Positions 36,109 through 45,224 of a stretch of 61,492 bases of DNA are shown here, piece by piece (position 1 is the stretch's first letter; each line of letters begins with the position of its first letter). A program made the position numbers and the translations under genes. The stretch covers positions 1 to 61,492 of the forward strand of contig CAKPPO010000010.1 of the NCBI GenBank assembly GCA_934177725.1. Reading direction: 5' to 3'. The notes beneath the pieces were generated by a model, which was given only the letters and a program-made list of their open reading frames with translations, was not told the DNA's origin and did not search any database. This DNA comes from an uncultured Clostridia bacterium. Lineage in GTDB: Bacteria; Bacillota; Clostridia; TANB77; CAG-508.

Positions 36109-37134
36109 TTATTTATTTTTTTCTTCATCTGACTTCTGCTCACTTATTTTTTTGCTTATATATTTCATAACAGAAATTACTTTAGAATAATTCATTCTTT
36201 TAGGTCCTATAATTCCAATTGTTCCTAATTCTTTGTCTCCTATAGAATGTTTAAATGTAACAACACTAAAGTCCTTTAATTCCTCTTTGTCATTTTCATC
36301 TCCAATGTATACATTTATATCTTTTGCCATTCCTGAATCCAATATATCTAACATTACTTCTTTTTCGTCTAAAACATTTACAAAGTTTTTAGCAAGTTCT
36401 AGACTTTTGAACTCTGGTAAATCGAAAGCCTTATTAGCGCCTTCTAAATATATTGTTTCTGCTTCATCAACTATTTTATTAATTTGATCTATTATTGGTT
36501 TTATAACATCTATACTATAGTTGATTTCAGATAAAATATATTCTTCCATAGGTTTATCTATTTTAGAAAGTGATTTTCCCTTTAATTTAGAATTAAATAA
36601 ATTGTTTAAAGTTTCAACTTGACTTTGTGTAACGTCTTCATCATATTTAATAATTGTTTCTTTTACTAATCCACTATCTGTTACTATTACCACCATTAGC
36701 ATTCTGGTTCCAAGTAAAACAAATTTTATTTCTTCTATTAATTGTGTTTCTACTTTAGGACCAATTGCAACTGTTGTATAATGTGTTATTTCAGAAAGTG
36801 TTGATGTTGCTATTTTAGCCAAATCTTCAATTTCATTTACTTTCGTAGATAATTTGTTTTGAATATATTTCATTTCTTCTAATGAAATGTCATCTTCTTT
36901 TATTAATTCATCTACGTAGAATCGGTAACCTTTTTCTGATGGTACACGACCTGATGATGTATGTGTTTTATCTAAATACCCACTTTTTTCTAGTTCTGCA
37001 AGTTCGTTTCTAACTGTTGCACTACTATAATTTAATCCATATTTTTCTACAAGTGCTGCTGAGCTTACTGGCTCCGCAGTATTAACATATTCATCTATTA
37101 CTGCTTGTAATATTTTCTTCTTTCTTTCGTTCAA
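36109..37134 (-). CDS. hrcA: Heat-shock repressor HrcA
   Basis: Binds CIRCE and represses the hrcA-grpE-dnaK-dnaJ genes. The N-terminal winged helix (ERKKKILQAVIDEYVNTAEPVSS, then SATVRNELAELEKSGYLDKTHTSSGRVPSEKGYRFYV) is diagnostic. The start is probably TTG at 37134 (NERKKKILQ), just downstream of AGGTG; the ORF extends to an ATG at 37182 without a site. Two CIRCE elements lie upstream, which indicates autoregulation. About 341 residues. Confidence 0.96.
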   Translation of the reverse strand: MNERKKKILQAVIDEYVNTAEPVSSAALVEKYGLNYSSATVRNELAELEKSGYLDKTHTSSGRVPSEKGYRFYVDELIKEDDISLEEMKYIQNKLSTKVNEIEDLAKIATSTLSEITHYTTVAIGPKVETQLIEEIKFVLLGTRMLMVVIVTDSGLVKETIIKYDEDVTQSQVETLNNLFNSKLKGKSLSKIDKPMEEYILSEINYSIDVIKPIIDQINKIVDEAETIYLEGANKAFDLPEFKSLELAKNFVNVLDEKEVMLDILDSGMAKDINVYIGDENDKEELKDFSVVTFKHSIGDKELGTIGIIGPKRMNYSKVISVMKYISKKISEQKSDEEKNK

Positions 37135-37221
37135 ATTATCACCTACAATCTTGTGATTTAGTTTTATTACTCTATTCTTCATTACAACTTTGCAATATTA
37201 ATATTTCTAGTAATCTCTCCG

Positions 37222-37248
37222 TTAGCACTTTCACATATCGACTGCTAA
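37222..37248 (-). promoter_or_regulatory. CIRCE operator 1 (one mismatch)
   Basis: TTAGCACTT-N9-GACTGCTAA, the 9-9-9 layout of CIRCE (TTAGCACTC-N9-GAGTGCTAA), with one asymmetric base in the right arm. About 88 bp upstream of the hrcA start. Confidence 0.85.
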
Positions 37249-37271
37249 CAATACATATATTATACCCAAAA

Positions 37272-37298
37272 TTAGCACTTGTCAATACTAAGTGCTAA
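37272..37298 (-). promoter_or_regulatory. CIRCE operator 2 (perfect dyad)
   Basis: TTAGCACTT-N9-AAGTGCTAA, a perfectly symmetric CIRCE 50 bp centre-to-centre from the first. Two HrcA sites on the same leader would give tight heat-shock control. Confidence 0.92.
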
Positions 37299-37343
37299 TT
37301 TTTTGTGTGAAATTTTTGTGAATTATTTTAAATATTTTGTAGC

Positions 37344-37384
37344 AAATTAAATAAGCACTTCATAACGAAGTGCTTATTTAATTT
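37344..37384. terminator. Terminator downstream of the 99-aa gene
   Basis: A perfect 18-bp stem (37344-37361 with 37367-37384) around a 5-nt loop, AT-rich at its base so it can act in both directions. It separates the 99-aa gene from the hrcA leader. Its arm contains AAGCACTT, a CIRCE half-site-like sequence. Confidence 0.8.
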
Positions 37385-37397
37385 TGTTCGTGAAATA

Positions 37398-37697
37398 TTA
37401 TCTTAATTGACTTGATAATAAATCAACAACTTCTGATGAAAGATATATCTTCTTGCTTTTGCTTATATTTCTAACTTTTCTTTTGATTATCTCAACTGCT
37501 TTTTCAAGAGATTTTGCACAAGGATAAATCTCTCCTATAAAAATCTCTTCCAAATTTTCTACTTCCATTTTTTGGTATTCATTAATGTAATACCTTTTTA
37601 CATCAAATGCAGTTGAATTTGTTTCACTTAACTCAACTATAATTCCTTCTACAAATTCTGTAGAGTCTACAATGTTAATGCTATTTTTTTGAGTCAT
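37398..37697 (-). CDS. Hypothetical protein
   Basis: About 99 residues with mixed strand/helix pattern and no recognised motif. The N-terminal part (SINIVDSTEFVEGIIVELSETN) looks beta-rich; the C-terminal part (EKAVEIIKRKVRNISKSKK) is basic and helical. The second in-frame ATG (37697) has GGAG 8 bases before it and is preferred over 37712. Monocistronic, with a strong terminator. Confidence 0.5.
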   Translation of the reverse strand: MTQKNSINIVDSTEFVEGIIVELSETNSTAFDVKRYYINEYQKMEVENLEEIFIGEIYPCAKSLEKAVEIIKRKVRNISKSKKIYLSSEVVDLLSSQLR

Positions 37698-37778
37698 GAT
37701 TTTTGTCTCCATTATTTCTACTAATGTATTTACATGTTACTCTTATAATATATCATTTTGTTACATTTATGTCAAGTT

Positions 37779-38924
37779 TTATACAAATTCTTCCCATACT
37801 AAGTTGGCAAAATCCAATCCTTTTGAAGTTAACTTTATTTTATTTAAATCTATTTCTATTAAATCTTCATTTACTAATTTTTCTAATTCCTTATGAAAAA
37901 TAAAAATAGGATTATCCACAAATTTATTTTTAAATTCTTGTATGTCTATTCCTTCTATTTTTCTTAATCCTAATAACATATATTCTTTTTGCTCATCTAC
38001 TTTATTTTGTTTTTCACATATTATCCTATTGTTTTCCAAATCTTCATTTAATATATTTTTTATATACTCGTCCATATTATTAGTATTGCAGTATCTTTTT
38101 CTATTTATATACGAGTGAGCTGCAACACCAAAACCCAAATATTCTTTTTGATTCCAGCAATTTAAATTATGCTTAGATTCGTATTCTTTTTTAGCAAAGT
38201 TAGATATTTCATAATGAATATATCCATTTTGTTCCAAAATATTTTTTGTCTCCCAATACATTTTTCTTTCTAATTCTTCGCTTGGTAATTTCAGTTCATT
38301 TTTACTCACTTTTTCCTCTAATACTGTATTTTCTTCTAAAATTAACGAATATAAAGAAATATGATTAGGATTTAACTTTATAACTTTTTCTAAACTTTCT
38401 TTTAAGTCTTTTAAAGTTTGATTTGGAAGTCCTAACATTAAATCTATATTAATATTATCAAAGCCTACATTTTTAACTGTTTTATAACAATTTAAAAATT
38501 CTTCATAAGTATGTATTCTTCCTATTTGTTTTAATAAATCATCTCTTGTTGTTTGAAGCCCTATGCTTATTCTGTTTATTCCTACCTCTTTATATTTTCT
38601 TATTTTTTCTTCGCTCACAGTTCCTGGATTCACTTCTATTGTAATTTCTGGATTTTCATATAATTTGTAATTTTGTTTTATTGTATTTATTATCCTTTCT
38701 ATATACGAAGCATCTATAAAAGATGGAGTTCCTCCACCTATATAAATAGTAGTAATTTCATATTCTTCATTTTTATACTTTTTTGATTCCAGCTCTATTT
38801 CTTTTTGTAAGCATTCTATATATTCTTTTACTTTTCCTTCTTTATTTGCATACGAAATAAAATCACAGTAGTAGCACTTTTGTTTACAAAATGGAATATG
38901 TATATAAATTCCTAGTTCTTTCAT
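37779..38924 (-). CDS. hemW: Radical SAM heme chaperone HemW
   Basis: HemN-like radical SAM protein that carries heme. The cluster motif CKQKCYYC (Cys13, Cys17, Cys20) precedes IYIGGGTPS and EVNPGT, the usual SAM-binding strands. The C-terminal HemW part (RKMYWETKNILEQNGYIHYEISNFA, then HNLNCWNQKEYLGFGVAAHS) is complete. 381 residues. Classical HemN has a longer C-terminus, so HemW is preferred. Confidence 0.93.
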   Translation of the reverse strand: MKELGIYIHIPFCKQKCYYCDFISYANKEGKVKEYIECLQKEIELESKKYKNEEYEITTIYIGGGTPSFIDASYIERIINTIKQNYKLYENPEITIEVNPGTVSEEKIRKYKEVGINRISIGLQTTRDDLLKQIGRIHTYEEFLNCYKTVKNVGFDNINIDLMLGLPNQTLKDLKESLEKVIKLNPNHISLYSLILEENTVLEEKVSKNELKLPSEELERKMYWETKNILEQNGYIHYEISNFAKKEYESKHNLNCWNQKEYLGFGVAAHSYINRKRYCNTNNMDEYIKNILNEDLENNRIICEKQNKVDEQKEYMLLGLRKIEGIDIQEFKNKFVDNPIFIFHKELEKLVNEDLIEIDLNKIKLTSKGLDFANLVWEEFV

Positions 38925-38984
38925 CTTTTTCCTCTCTTCATCTATTTTCTATTGTCAAATATGTAGCAATAAAAAATATCAGTT

Positions 38985-39890
38985 TTAATCTTTTGCCAAT
39001 TCTATTAATTGATTTAGTCTATGATTTACGCCAGATTTTCCTATTGGATTCTCAAGCATTTGTCCGAGTTCTACTAATGAAGCATCTGGATTTTCTAATC
39101 TTAAGTTTGCTATCTCTTTTAAATTATCTGATAAATTTTTAAATTTTCCCGTTAATTTCAACTTTTTAATTGCTTCTATTTGCTTTACTGCAGCATTTAT
39201 TGTTTTATTTAAATTAGCTGTTTCGCAGTTTACTTTTCTATTTACATTATTTTTTATATCTCTTATAACTCGTATTTCCTCGAATTTAATTACACTACTA
39301 TTTGCCCCAATAAATGCTAGAAATTTTGAAATTTCTTCTCCTTCTTTTATGTACAAAGAATAGCCATTCTTCCTTTCTAATTCTTTTAAATGTATTTGCA
39401 TTTTAGTTAGCAAATCTTTTATTATTTGTGCATTTCTTTTATTACTTAATATCATTTCCAAATGATACTTGTTTTCTGGATTGTTAACACTTCCGCTTCC
39501 TAAAAATATTCCTCTTGTTAGTGCTTTTATAGCCATTTCTTCCTGCTCTTTTATTGTCTCTATACTTTGTATTTGCTTCTCGAATTCTAAGGATATTTCA
39601 ACATCTTTTTCTTTATATTTTACTTCTTGAAATTGACTTATTTTAGGCAATGTTATTACATAGTTTTTCCCTTTTATATCTATTTTAAAGTTTGGTAATT
39701 CCATATTTGAAAGTAATTTACTAAAACGATTTATATTATATTCATTTATAGTTGAATAATAAATATTTTTCTTATCACATGTAGTATTGTTACTAATTAA
39801 ATACCCAATTAATTCAAATTTTACTAATTCTTTATTTTTCAAATTTTGAATTTTACTTAAATTTTCTTTTAATTCTGATGAAAAAGACAT
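38985..39890 (-). CDS. whiA: WhiA-family DNA-binding protein
   Basis: Homologue of Streptomyces WhiA, with an LAGLIDADG-derived N-terminal half and a helix-turn-helix C-terminal half. The opening SFSSELKENLSKI, the middle RNAQIIKDLLTKMQI, and the C-terminal RLENPDASLVELGQMLENPIGKSGVNHRL are characteristic. 301 residues. AAAGGAG precedes the ATG. Confidence 0.93.
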   Translation of the reverse strand: MSFSSELKENLSKIQNLKNKELVKFELIGYLISNNTTCDKKNIYYSTINEYNINRFSKLLSNMELPNFKIDIKGKNYVITLPKISQFQEVKYKEKDVEISLEFEKQIQSIETIKEQEEMAIKALTRGIFLGSGSVNNPENKYHLEMILSNKRNAQIIKDLLTKMQIHLKELERKNGYSLYIKEGEEISKFLAFIGANSSVIKFEEIRVIRDIKNNVNRKVNCETANLNKTINAAVKQIEAIKKLKLTGKFKNLSDNLKEIANLRLENPDASLVELGQMLENPIGKSGVNHRLNQLIELAKD

Positions 39891-39903
39891 TAGATCTCCT
39901 TTC

Positions 39904-40743
39904 TTAACATGTCAAAATTATTACTCTATCATTTTGTGACAAATCTTTGATGTTTTCTATTTTTTTATAATATTTATTTTGTTTTGCTAAATTTTCCACT
40001 TCTTGTTTTTGATCATAACCTATTTCTAAAAATAATTTTCCATTTTCTTTTAAAAAATTTGGTGCTTTGCTTATTAATATTTTATAAAAATCTAATCCGT
40101 CTTTTCCTCCATCTAAAGCTATATGAGGTTCGTTTTGTACTTGTTTATCTAGTGTTTGTATTATATCTGTTTTTATATATGGCGGATTTGATACTATTAT
40201 ATCAAACTTTTCTTTTATATTTTCGAACATATTAGATTGTATAAAAGTTACTTTGTTTTCTACATCATTTTGTATTGCATTTTTCTTAGCTATCTCTATG
40301 GCTTCTTTACTAATATCTACTAATGTTATTCTTACATTTTCTATATTTTTTGCAAGTGATATTCCTATACATCCACTGCCTGTGCACATATCTAGTATTT
40401 TTATGTTTTCTTTCATACTTGTTCTTTTTATTACTTCTTCTACCAATATTTCTGTATCTGGCTGTGGAATTAATACATTTTCATCTACATAGAAATTAAG
40501 TCTCATAAATTCTTGATTATTTGTTATGTATTGAATTGGTTTGCCTTTTATGATTTCTTCTATGTATTCCTTATATTCATTTTCTTTATTAATGTCTACA
40601 TTATCATTTTTATTTATAACCAATTTATTTCTATCTATTTTTAAGACATATTGTATTAATATTCTTGAAATAATTGAAGCATCTTCTACTTTTTGTTGTT
40701 CTAATTTTTCTTTTCCAAATTTTAATAATTCTTCTATTTTCAT
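39904..40743 (-). CDS. prmC: Release factor glutamine methyltransferase PrmC
   Basis: Methylates the GGQ glutamine of RF1 and RF2. The N-terminal helical domain is followed by the SAM site (ILDMCTGSGCIGISLA, about 115-130) and the catalytic NPPY in IVSNPPYIKTD. ATG 40743 (MKIEELLKFG) with AAAAGGA is preferred to the upstream ATG of a longer hydrophobic frame. About 279 residues. Head of a prmC-whiA-hemW group. Confidence 0.93.
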   Translation of the reverse strand: MKIEELLKFGKEKLEQQKVEDASIISRILIQYVLKIDRNKLVINKNDNVDINKENEYKEYIEEIIKGKPIQYITNNQEFMRLNFYVDENVLIPQPDTEILVEEVIKRTSMKENIKILDMCTGSGCIGISLAKNIENVRITLVDISKEAIEIAKKNAIQNDVENKVTFIQSNMFENIKEKFDIIVSNPPYIKTDIIQTLDKQVQNEPHIALDGGKDGLDFYKILISKAPNFLKENGKLFLEIGYDQKQEVENLAKQNKYYKKIENIKDLSQNDRVIILTC

Positions 40744-40821
40744 ATTTTTTCCTTTTTTATTTTTTCTCATTTTACTATAATAAAAAGAAAATAGCAATAT
40801 TACCATTTTCTTTTTACCTTT

Positions 40822-42322
40822 TTATATAGTATAGTTAATAATTATTTGTCCATTTCCTGTTTTAGCTTCTGAAGTTGTTATATTTAACTGACTTGTATTC
40901 CATGTGACAACATTTTCTATGTTATTTAGTGCTGTAGTACCTCCTCCAGCACCACCAGTTACAGTTACGCTTGTACGGTCTCCATTATGAGAACCTCCTC
41001 CTCCAGCGCCTCCTTGTGCTGATATTATTTTAACTGTATTAACTGTTATATAAGAGCTTCCTCCTCCTTTTCCTCCAGTTCCACTAGTCCACAAAATTCC
41101 TGTGTCCTTTTCATAATCACTTGTTCCATTTCCGCCATCATTCCAACTCTCTCCTCCTACATGAATAGTACACACTGTTCCTTTCTTTAAAAACGCTATA
41201 CTGCTTCTACGATTACCGTTTTTTGTTATTAGTAAAGCTTCCACTAAAACTTCCATGTACTCCATGATATCCGCTATATGATCCAGGGCTTCCTTGCGCC
41301 CCATAGCAATCTATCTGATAATAACCTGTGTATGGAACTTCCCATGTTTCATTACTTTCCTTGTAATTAAATGTCCATGCTAGTGCTTCAGCTACTGTTA
41401 TTTCACTTGATATAGTTTCATTAGCATTTCCTCCATTATCTATTGTTAAAACATGAAGATAATAACTTCCCTTTGTGTTTTGAGTAAAACTAATTGTTTG
41501 TGGATTACTTGTAAATGATGTTGTATATGCATTTTCATCTGTTCCTAATGAATTTGCACTATCATTTATAATATATTTGCTTTTTTCTATATTTACATCG
41601 CTTTGATTATCTACTTGTAATATTGTTATTTCTGTGCTATCATCTGGTTTTATTACTTGTTTGCTAAATGTTATTTGTGCTAAATCTGGAGCTATAGTAT
41701 CTTTTATTTCTATAGATATATATTCTCCTCCTTTTATTTTATCCCATAATCTTGCATATACTATATCTCCATTTTTTAGTTCTTCAACTTTTGTCCCATT
41801 TTGCCATTCACCACTTGTACTATTTACTTGATATTGTATACTTAAGGCTTCTGATATTGTTTCTGATTTTGATATTTCTACACTTGCTCTATGTGTTTCT
41901 GAATTCCATATTATTTCTCCGAATTTAATATTTTCTTTTGCTCCTATTACTTGTCCTGCTTTTCCTATATAGGTTGTTTTATTTACTGTTATTCTAAATT
42001 CGTATTCTTCCTTTGTAACTACTCTTGCATTTTCTTCATCTATTTTTACTATATTTCCTTGTGGTACAATTTCTCTTTTATATATTCTTTCTATTAAATC
42101 ATCTAATGTTATTTCTCCAAGTTTTTCTGTTTCTACCTCTCCTCGTGCAAGCTCAATTCTCTCCATATATGCTTCTATTTCATGTTTTTCTTTTGCTTCT
42201 TTTGTTTTGCTTATTATTCCATTCTCTCCTAATAATATATTTATTGTAACCGTAGCTAAAATTATTAGGATAATTATTGTAACTACTAATGCAATTAGTG
42301 TTATTCCTGTTTGCTTCTTCAT
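40822..42322 (-). pseudogene. Prepilin-like protein with glycine-rich domain, frame broken at an A6 run
   Basis: The N-terminus carries a type IV prepilin-like cleavage/methylation motif (KQTGITLIALVVTIIILII) and a helix. A middle region (about residues 70-320) looks like two or three Ig-like repeats. The C-terminus starts a glycine-rich domain (CYGAQGSPGSYSGYHG) that stops at 41213 in this frame. In the +1 frame the domain continues (SSIAFLKKGTVCTIHVGGES, many GG repeats) to 40822. The two frames meet at a run of six T on the plus strand (41219-41224). Removing one gives a continuous protein of about 499 residues. Either a real frameshift or a homopolymer error. Confidence 0.75.
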
Positions 42323-42422
42323 TTTCCTTTTTCTCCTTTGTTTTAAATTAAATTATTTCATTTATTATATTGCAATAAAATATATAAATCAATATACATA
42401 TTCTATTTTTAGTAATAACTTT

Positions 42423-42451
42423 TTTACATAAGCAAATTAATTAAATATTAT
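42423..42451 (+). promoter_or_regulatory. Promoter of the structured ncRNA
   Basis: TTTACA and TATTAT separated by exactly 17 bp, with predicted start near 42459, at the beginning of the structured RNA. Confidence 0.7.
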
Positions 42452-42458
42452 AAAACTA

Positions 42459-42612
42459 TATTACCCCCGCCTCGGCCGTAAGCTGAAGGAAATTTTTATA
42501 CCTGTATACACAGGTGGGTGTCTTGTTGAAGACTACTGGGTTTCTTACATATATGCAAGCTTACACGCCATCTTCAAAGGCGGACTCCCTTTAAAAATTT
42601 GTTGGTAATAAA
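42459..42612 (+). ncRNA. Highly structured noncoding RNA with pseudoknot-forming pairings, family unresolved
   Basis: No ORF. Long-range complementary segments are: TATTACC (42459-42465) with 42604-42610, CCGCCT (42467-42472) with 42578-42583, GTAAGCT (42478-42484) with 42558-42564, AAATTTTTA (42490-42498) with 42592-42600, and TTGAAGA (42526-42532) with 42571-42577. A local hairpin ACCTGT/ACAGGT stands near 42500-42515. Some pairings cross each other, implying pseudoknots. The GC content of about 45% contrasts with the AT-rich flanks. A promoter lies upstream on the plus strand. raiA-type RNA is my best guess, followed by 6S RNA; I cannot confirm either. Confidence 0.75.
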
Positions 42613-42835
42613 ATTTCAATCTATACGCACCAGGTAGGGATAATTTTTATATTTTGTTTTTTATTATACTTATATTATCATATGCATTATATTTTTTCAA
42701 TTTCACTATTTATTAAAAAAAATTATTTTATTAGATTTATTTTAAATTTCCTTTGTTTTTCTTATTATATATAACTTATTTAACATTTTTTATTATTTGC
42801 TTTCTTTAATATTTTATGCTAAAATATTTTAAAGT

Positions 42836-42862
42836 AAGTGCTTAAGGAATTTTTAAGCACTT
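42836..42862 (-). terminator. Hairpin after truB
   Basis: A 10-bp repeat (AAGTGCTTAA and its complement) overlaps the truB stop at 42862. The minus-strand tail is T-rich but not a pure T run. Confidence 0.55.
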
Positions 42863-43740
42863 TATTTTATTATATCTCTTTTAAGTTTATTTTCTTGTAT
42901 TACTCCGATTCCTATAAATTGTTTGTCCTGATTATATATTCTATATAGTCCATCTTGATTATTGTTAGCTAATTTTACTCCATTTAAAAATAATTCTAAT
43001 TGTTTTTTATTTAGTATTATCTTTTCTTTTTGTTTAAGTAGTTCCTCCATTGTTATTACTTTTAAATTTACATTTTCACACTTTTCTAATTCTTCTAATG
43101 TTATTGAATCCTCTATTCCAAAAGAACCTACTCTTGTTCTGTTTAATTCTTTCATATAACCTATTGTTCCTAGTTTTGTAGCTATATCTTCACACAAACT
43201 CCTTATATATGTTCCTTTCGAACATTCTACTTTAAATACTATTTCTTGTTTTTCAATGTCTACTTCTTGTAATTCTATATTATATATTTCTATTTGTCTT
43301 GCTTGAACTTCTACCTTTTCCCCGCATCTTGCATATTCATAAAGTTTTTTTCCTTTTACTTTAATTGCTGAATACATTGGTGGTATTTGCTCTTGCTTTC
43401 CCACAAATGAATTTAATACTTCTTTTATATTTTCAGTATTTTCTAATGCCTCAGTATCTACTTTTCTTTCTTCTAGTATTTTTCCTTCACTATCTAGTGT
43501 ATCTGTTTTTATTCCTAGTCTTAAAGTTACTTCATATTCTTTATCATGATTTATTAAGTATTTTGAAAGCTTTGTTCCAGAGTTTAAAAGTAATGGCAAT
43601 ACTCCTGTAGCATTTGGATCTAATGTTCCAGTATGTCCTACCTTTTTTAATTTTAATATTTTCTTTACTTTAGCTACAACATCATGTGATGTATAATTTT
43701 TAGGTTTATTTATTACTATTATTCCATTTAATTCTTGCAT
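42862..43740 (-). CDS. truB: tRNA pseudouridine(55) synthase TruB
   Basis: Makes pseudouridine 55 in the T-loop of tRNAs. The opening GIIVINKPKNYTSHDVV and the catalytic GHTGTLDPNATGVLP (about 36-50, Asp at 42) are diagnostic, with KCSKGTYIRSL-like CSKGTYIRSLCEDIA later. 292 residues. Downstream partner of nrnA in the rimP-infB operon. Confidence 0.97.
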   Translation of the reverse strand: MQELNGIIVINKPKNYTSHDVVAKVKKILKLKKVGHTGTLDPNATGVLPLLLNSGTKLSKYLINHDKEYEVTLRLGIKTDTLDSEGKILEERKVDTEALENTENIKEVLNSFVGKQEQIPPMYSAIKVKGKKLYEYARCGEKVEVQARQIEIYNIELQEVDIEKQEIVFKVECSKGTYIRSLCEDIATKLGTIGYMKELNRTRVGSFGIEDSITLEELEKCENVNLKVITMEELLKQKEKIILNKKQLELFLNGVKLANNNQDGLYRIYNQDKQFIGIGVIQENKLKRDIIK

Positions 43741-43760
43741 TTTCTCACCTTCTTAGTGTT

Positions 43761-43838
43761 AAAGTAAACTATTAGGGACGGGGCATTTTAGTTTAACCCC
43801 TGCTAAACTAAATCGGCCCGTCCCTAATAGTTTACTTT
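43761..43838. terminator. 22-bp palindromic terminator between truB and nrnA
   Basis: A perfect 22-bp stem (43761-43782 with 43817-43838) with an inner TTTAGTTTA/TAAACTAAA stem. It contains the GGGACGGG/CCCGTCCC core found at other intergenic hairpins here and overlaps the nrnA stop. Confidence 0.7.
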
Positions 43839-44787
43839 ATTTTATATGTGCTTTTACTTCATTTATTATTTTCTCTTTTGCTTGTTCTAGGCTTTGTGCT
43901 ATTGTACAGCCTGCTGCATGTATATGGCCTCCACCACCAAATAATAAACATACATCTGATACATTTACATATTCATTTGAACGAAGTGATGCTTTAAATC
44001 CTTTTGCAGTTTCTCTTAAAAATACAGAAACTTCTACTCCTTCTATTGCTCTGCCTTCTTCTACTATTCCCTCGTGGTCTCCTGACTCTGCTCCAACTTC
44101 TTCTTCATCTTGTTTTGTAATATATGTAAAAGATATTTTTCCATCCGCAAAAAATTCCATTCTTTCTATTGCTCTTTTTCTTAGTTCAAAATTAGCTTTT
44201 GTCTTTGTATTCATGACTCTTTTATAAATATCTGAAACGTTAACTCCTGTTTGCAATAATTCTGCAGCAAATTCAAACGTTTCTGGTGTTGTACTTTGAT
44301 ATTGGAATCCACCTGTATCTGTAATAATTCCAGTTAAAAGGCATGTTCCTATTTTTTTATCAATTTCTACTCCAAAATATTGAATTATACTTATCAAAGT
44401 TTGTGCACATGCCGGTGCATCTGGGTTCACATAGTTATAGTCTCCATACATTGTATTTGTTCCATGATGATCTATTGTAACTTTTACTTTTGCATCTTCA
44501 AAATAGTTTGACCAACCATTAAGCATTTTCAAAGTTGCACAATCTAATGCAATTGCTAAATCATATGGTTCGTTTAATCCTTCTTTTTTTATATTTTCTG
44601 TTTCTGGTAAAAAGTTAAATACCCTTGGAAGTTCTGGAATTATAATATCTGGATTTTTTCCCATTTCTTTTAATGCAATATACATTGCCAAACTACTACC
44701 AACAGCATCTCCATCTGGATTTTCATGAGTTAATATTACAATTTTTTTTGCCTTTTTTATTTCTTCTAATATACTTTCTAATGTCAT
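43837..44787 (-). CDS. nrnA: DHH-family phosphoesterase NrnA
   Basis: Degrades short oligoribonucleotides and 3'-phosphoadenosine 5'-phosphate. The metal motifs THENPDGDAVGSSL (about 20-33), DCAT (83-86), DHHGTN (about 108-113) and a later ITDTGGFQY are all DHH hallmarks. The DHHA1 domain ends with GGGGHIHAAGCTI. 316 residues. Its position after rbfA is the Firmicutes order. Confidence 0.95.
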   Translation of the reverse strand: MTLESILEEIKKAKKIVILTHENPDGDAVGSSLAMYIALKEMGKNPDIIIPELPRVFNFLPETENIKKEGLNEPYDLAIALDCATLKMLNGWSNYFEDAKVKVTIDHHGTNTMYGDYNYVNPDAPACAQTLISIIQYFGVEIDKKIGTCLLTGIITDTGGFQYQSTTPETFEFAAELLQTGVNVSDIYKRVMNTKTKANFELRKRAIERMEFFADGKISFTYITKQDEEEVGAESGDHEGIVEEGRAIEGVEVSVFLRETAKGFKASLRSNEYVNVSDVCLLFGGGGHIHAAGCTIAQSLEQAKEKIINEVKAHIK

Positions 44788-44865
44788 TTTATCTCTCCTT
44801 TTTGTTTAAAGTGGACGCTTCTTTTTTAACAATTTTTGTGGCAATAAAGAGCGTCCCTTTTGACA

Positions 44866-45213
44866 CTATTTGTTTAAATCTTTTAGAATAGAGTCTATTT
44901 TCATTCCATATTCCATTGAATCATCTTTTTCAAATACTAATTCTGGTGTAATTCTCAAATTAACTCTTTTAGCAATTTGGCTTCTTATAAATCCTGCAGA
45001 TTTTTTTAGTGCTTCCATTGTTTTTTCATCACTTTTAGAATTTAAAATACTTACATATACCTTTGCATATTTTAAATCTGGAGTTATTTTTACCTTTGTT
45101 ACACTAATCATTCCTGTTGCTTCAGGATTTTTTAATTCATATGAAATAATTTGACTAAGTTCTTTTTTTAACTCTTCATCAATACGATTTAATCTATTTT
45201 CATTTTTTGGCAT
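44866..45213 (-). CDS. rbfA: Ribosome-binding factor A
   Basis: 30S maturation factor with a KH-like fold. Conserved blocks are RIDEELKKELSQII, ISVTKVKITPDLKYAKVYVSI and the C-terminal RITPELVFEKDDSMEYGMKID. 115 residues. AAAGGAGG precedes the ATG. Between infB and nrnA, as expected. Confidence 0.95.
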   Translation of the reverse strand: MPKNENRLNRIDEELKKELSQIISYELKNPEATGMISVTKVKITPDLKYAKVYVSILNSKSDEKTMEALKKSAGFIRSQIAKRVNLRITPELVFEKDDSMEYGMKIDSILKDLNK

Positions 45214-45224
45214 AATGCCCTCCT

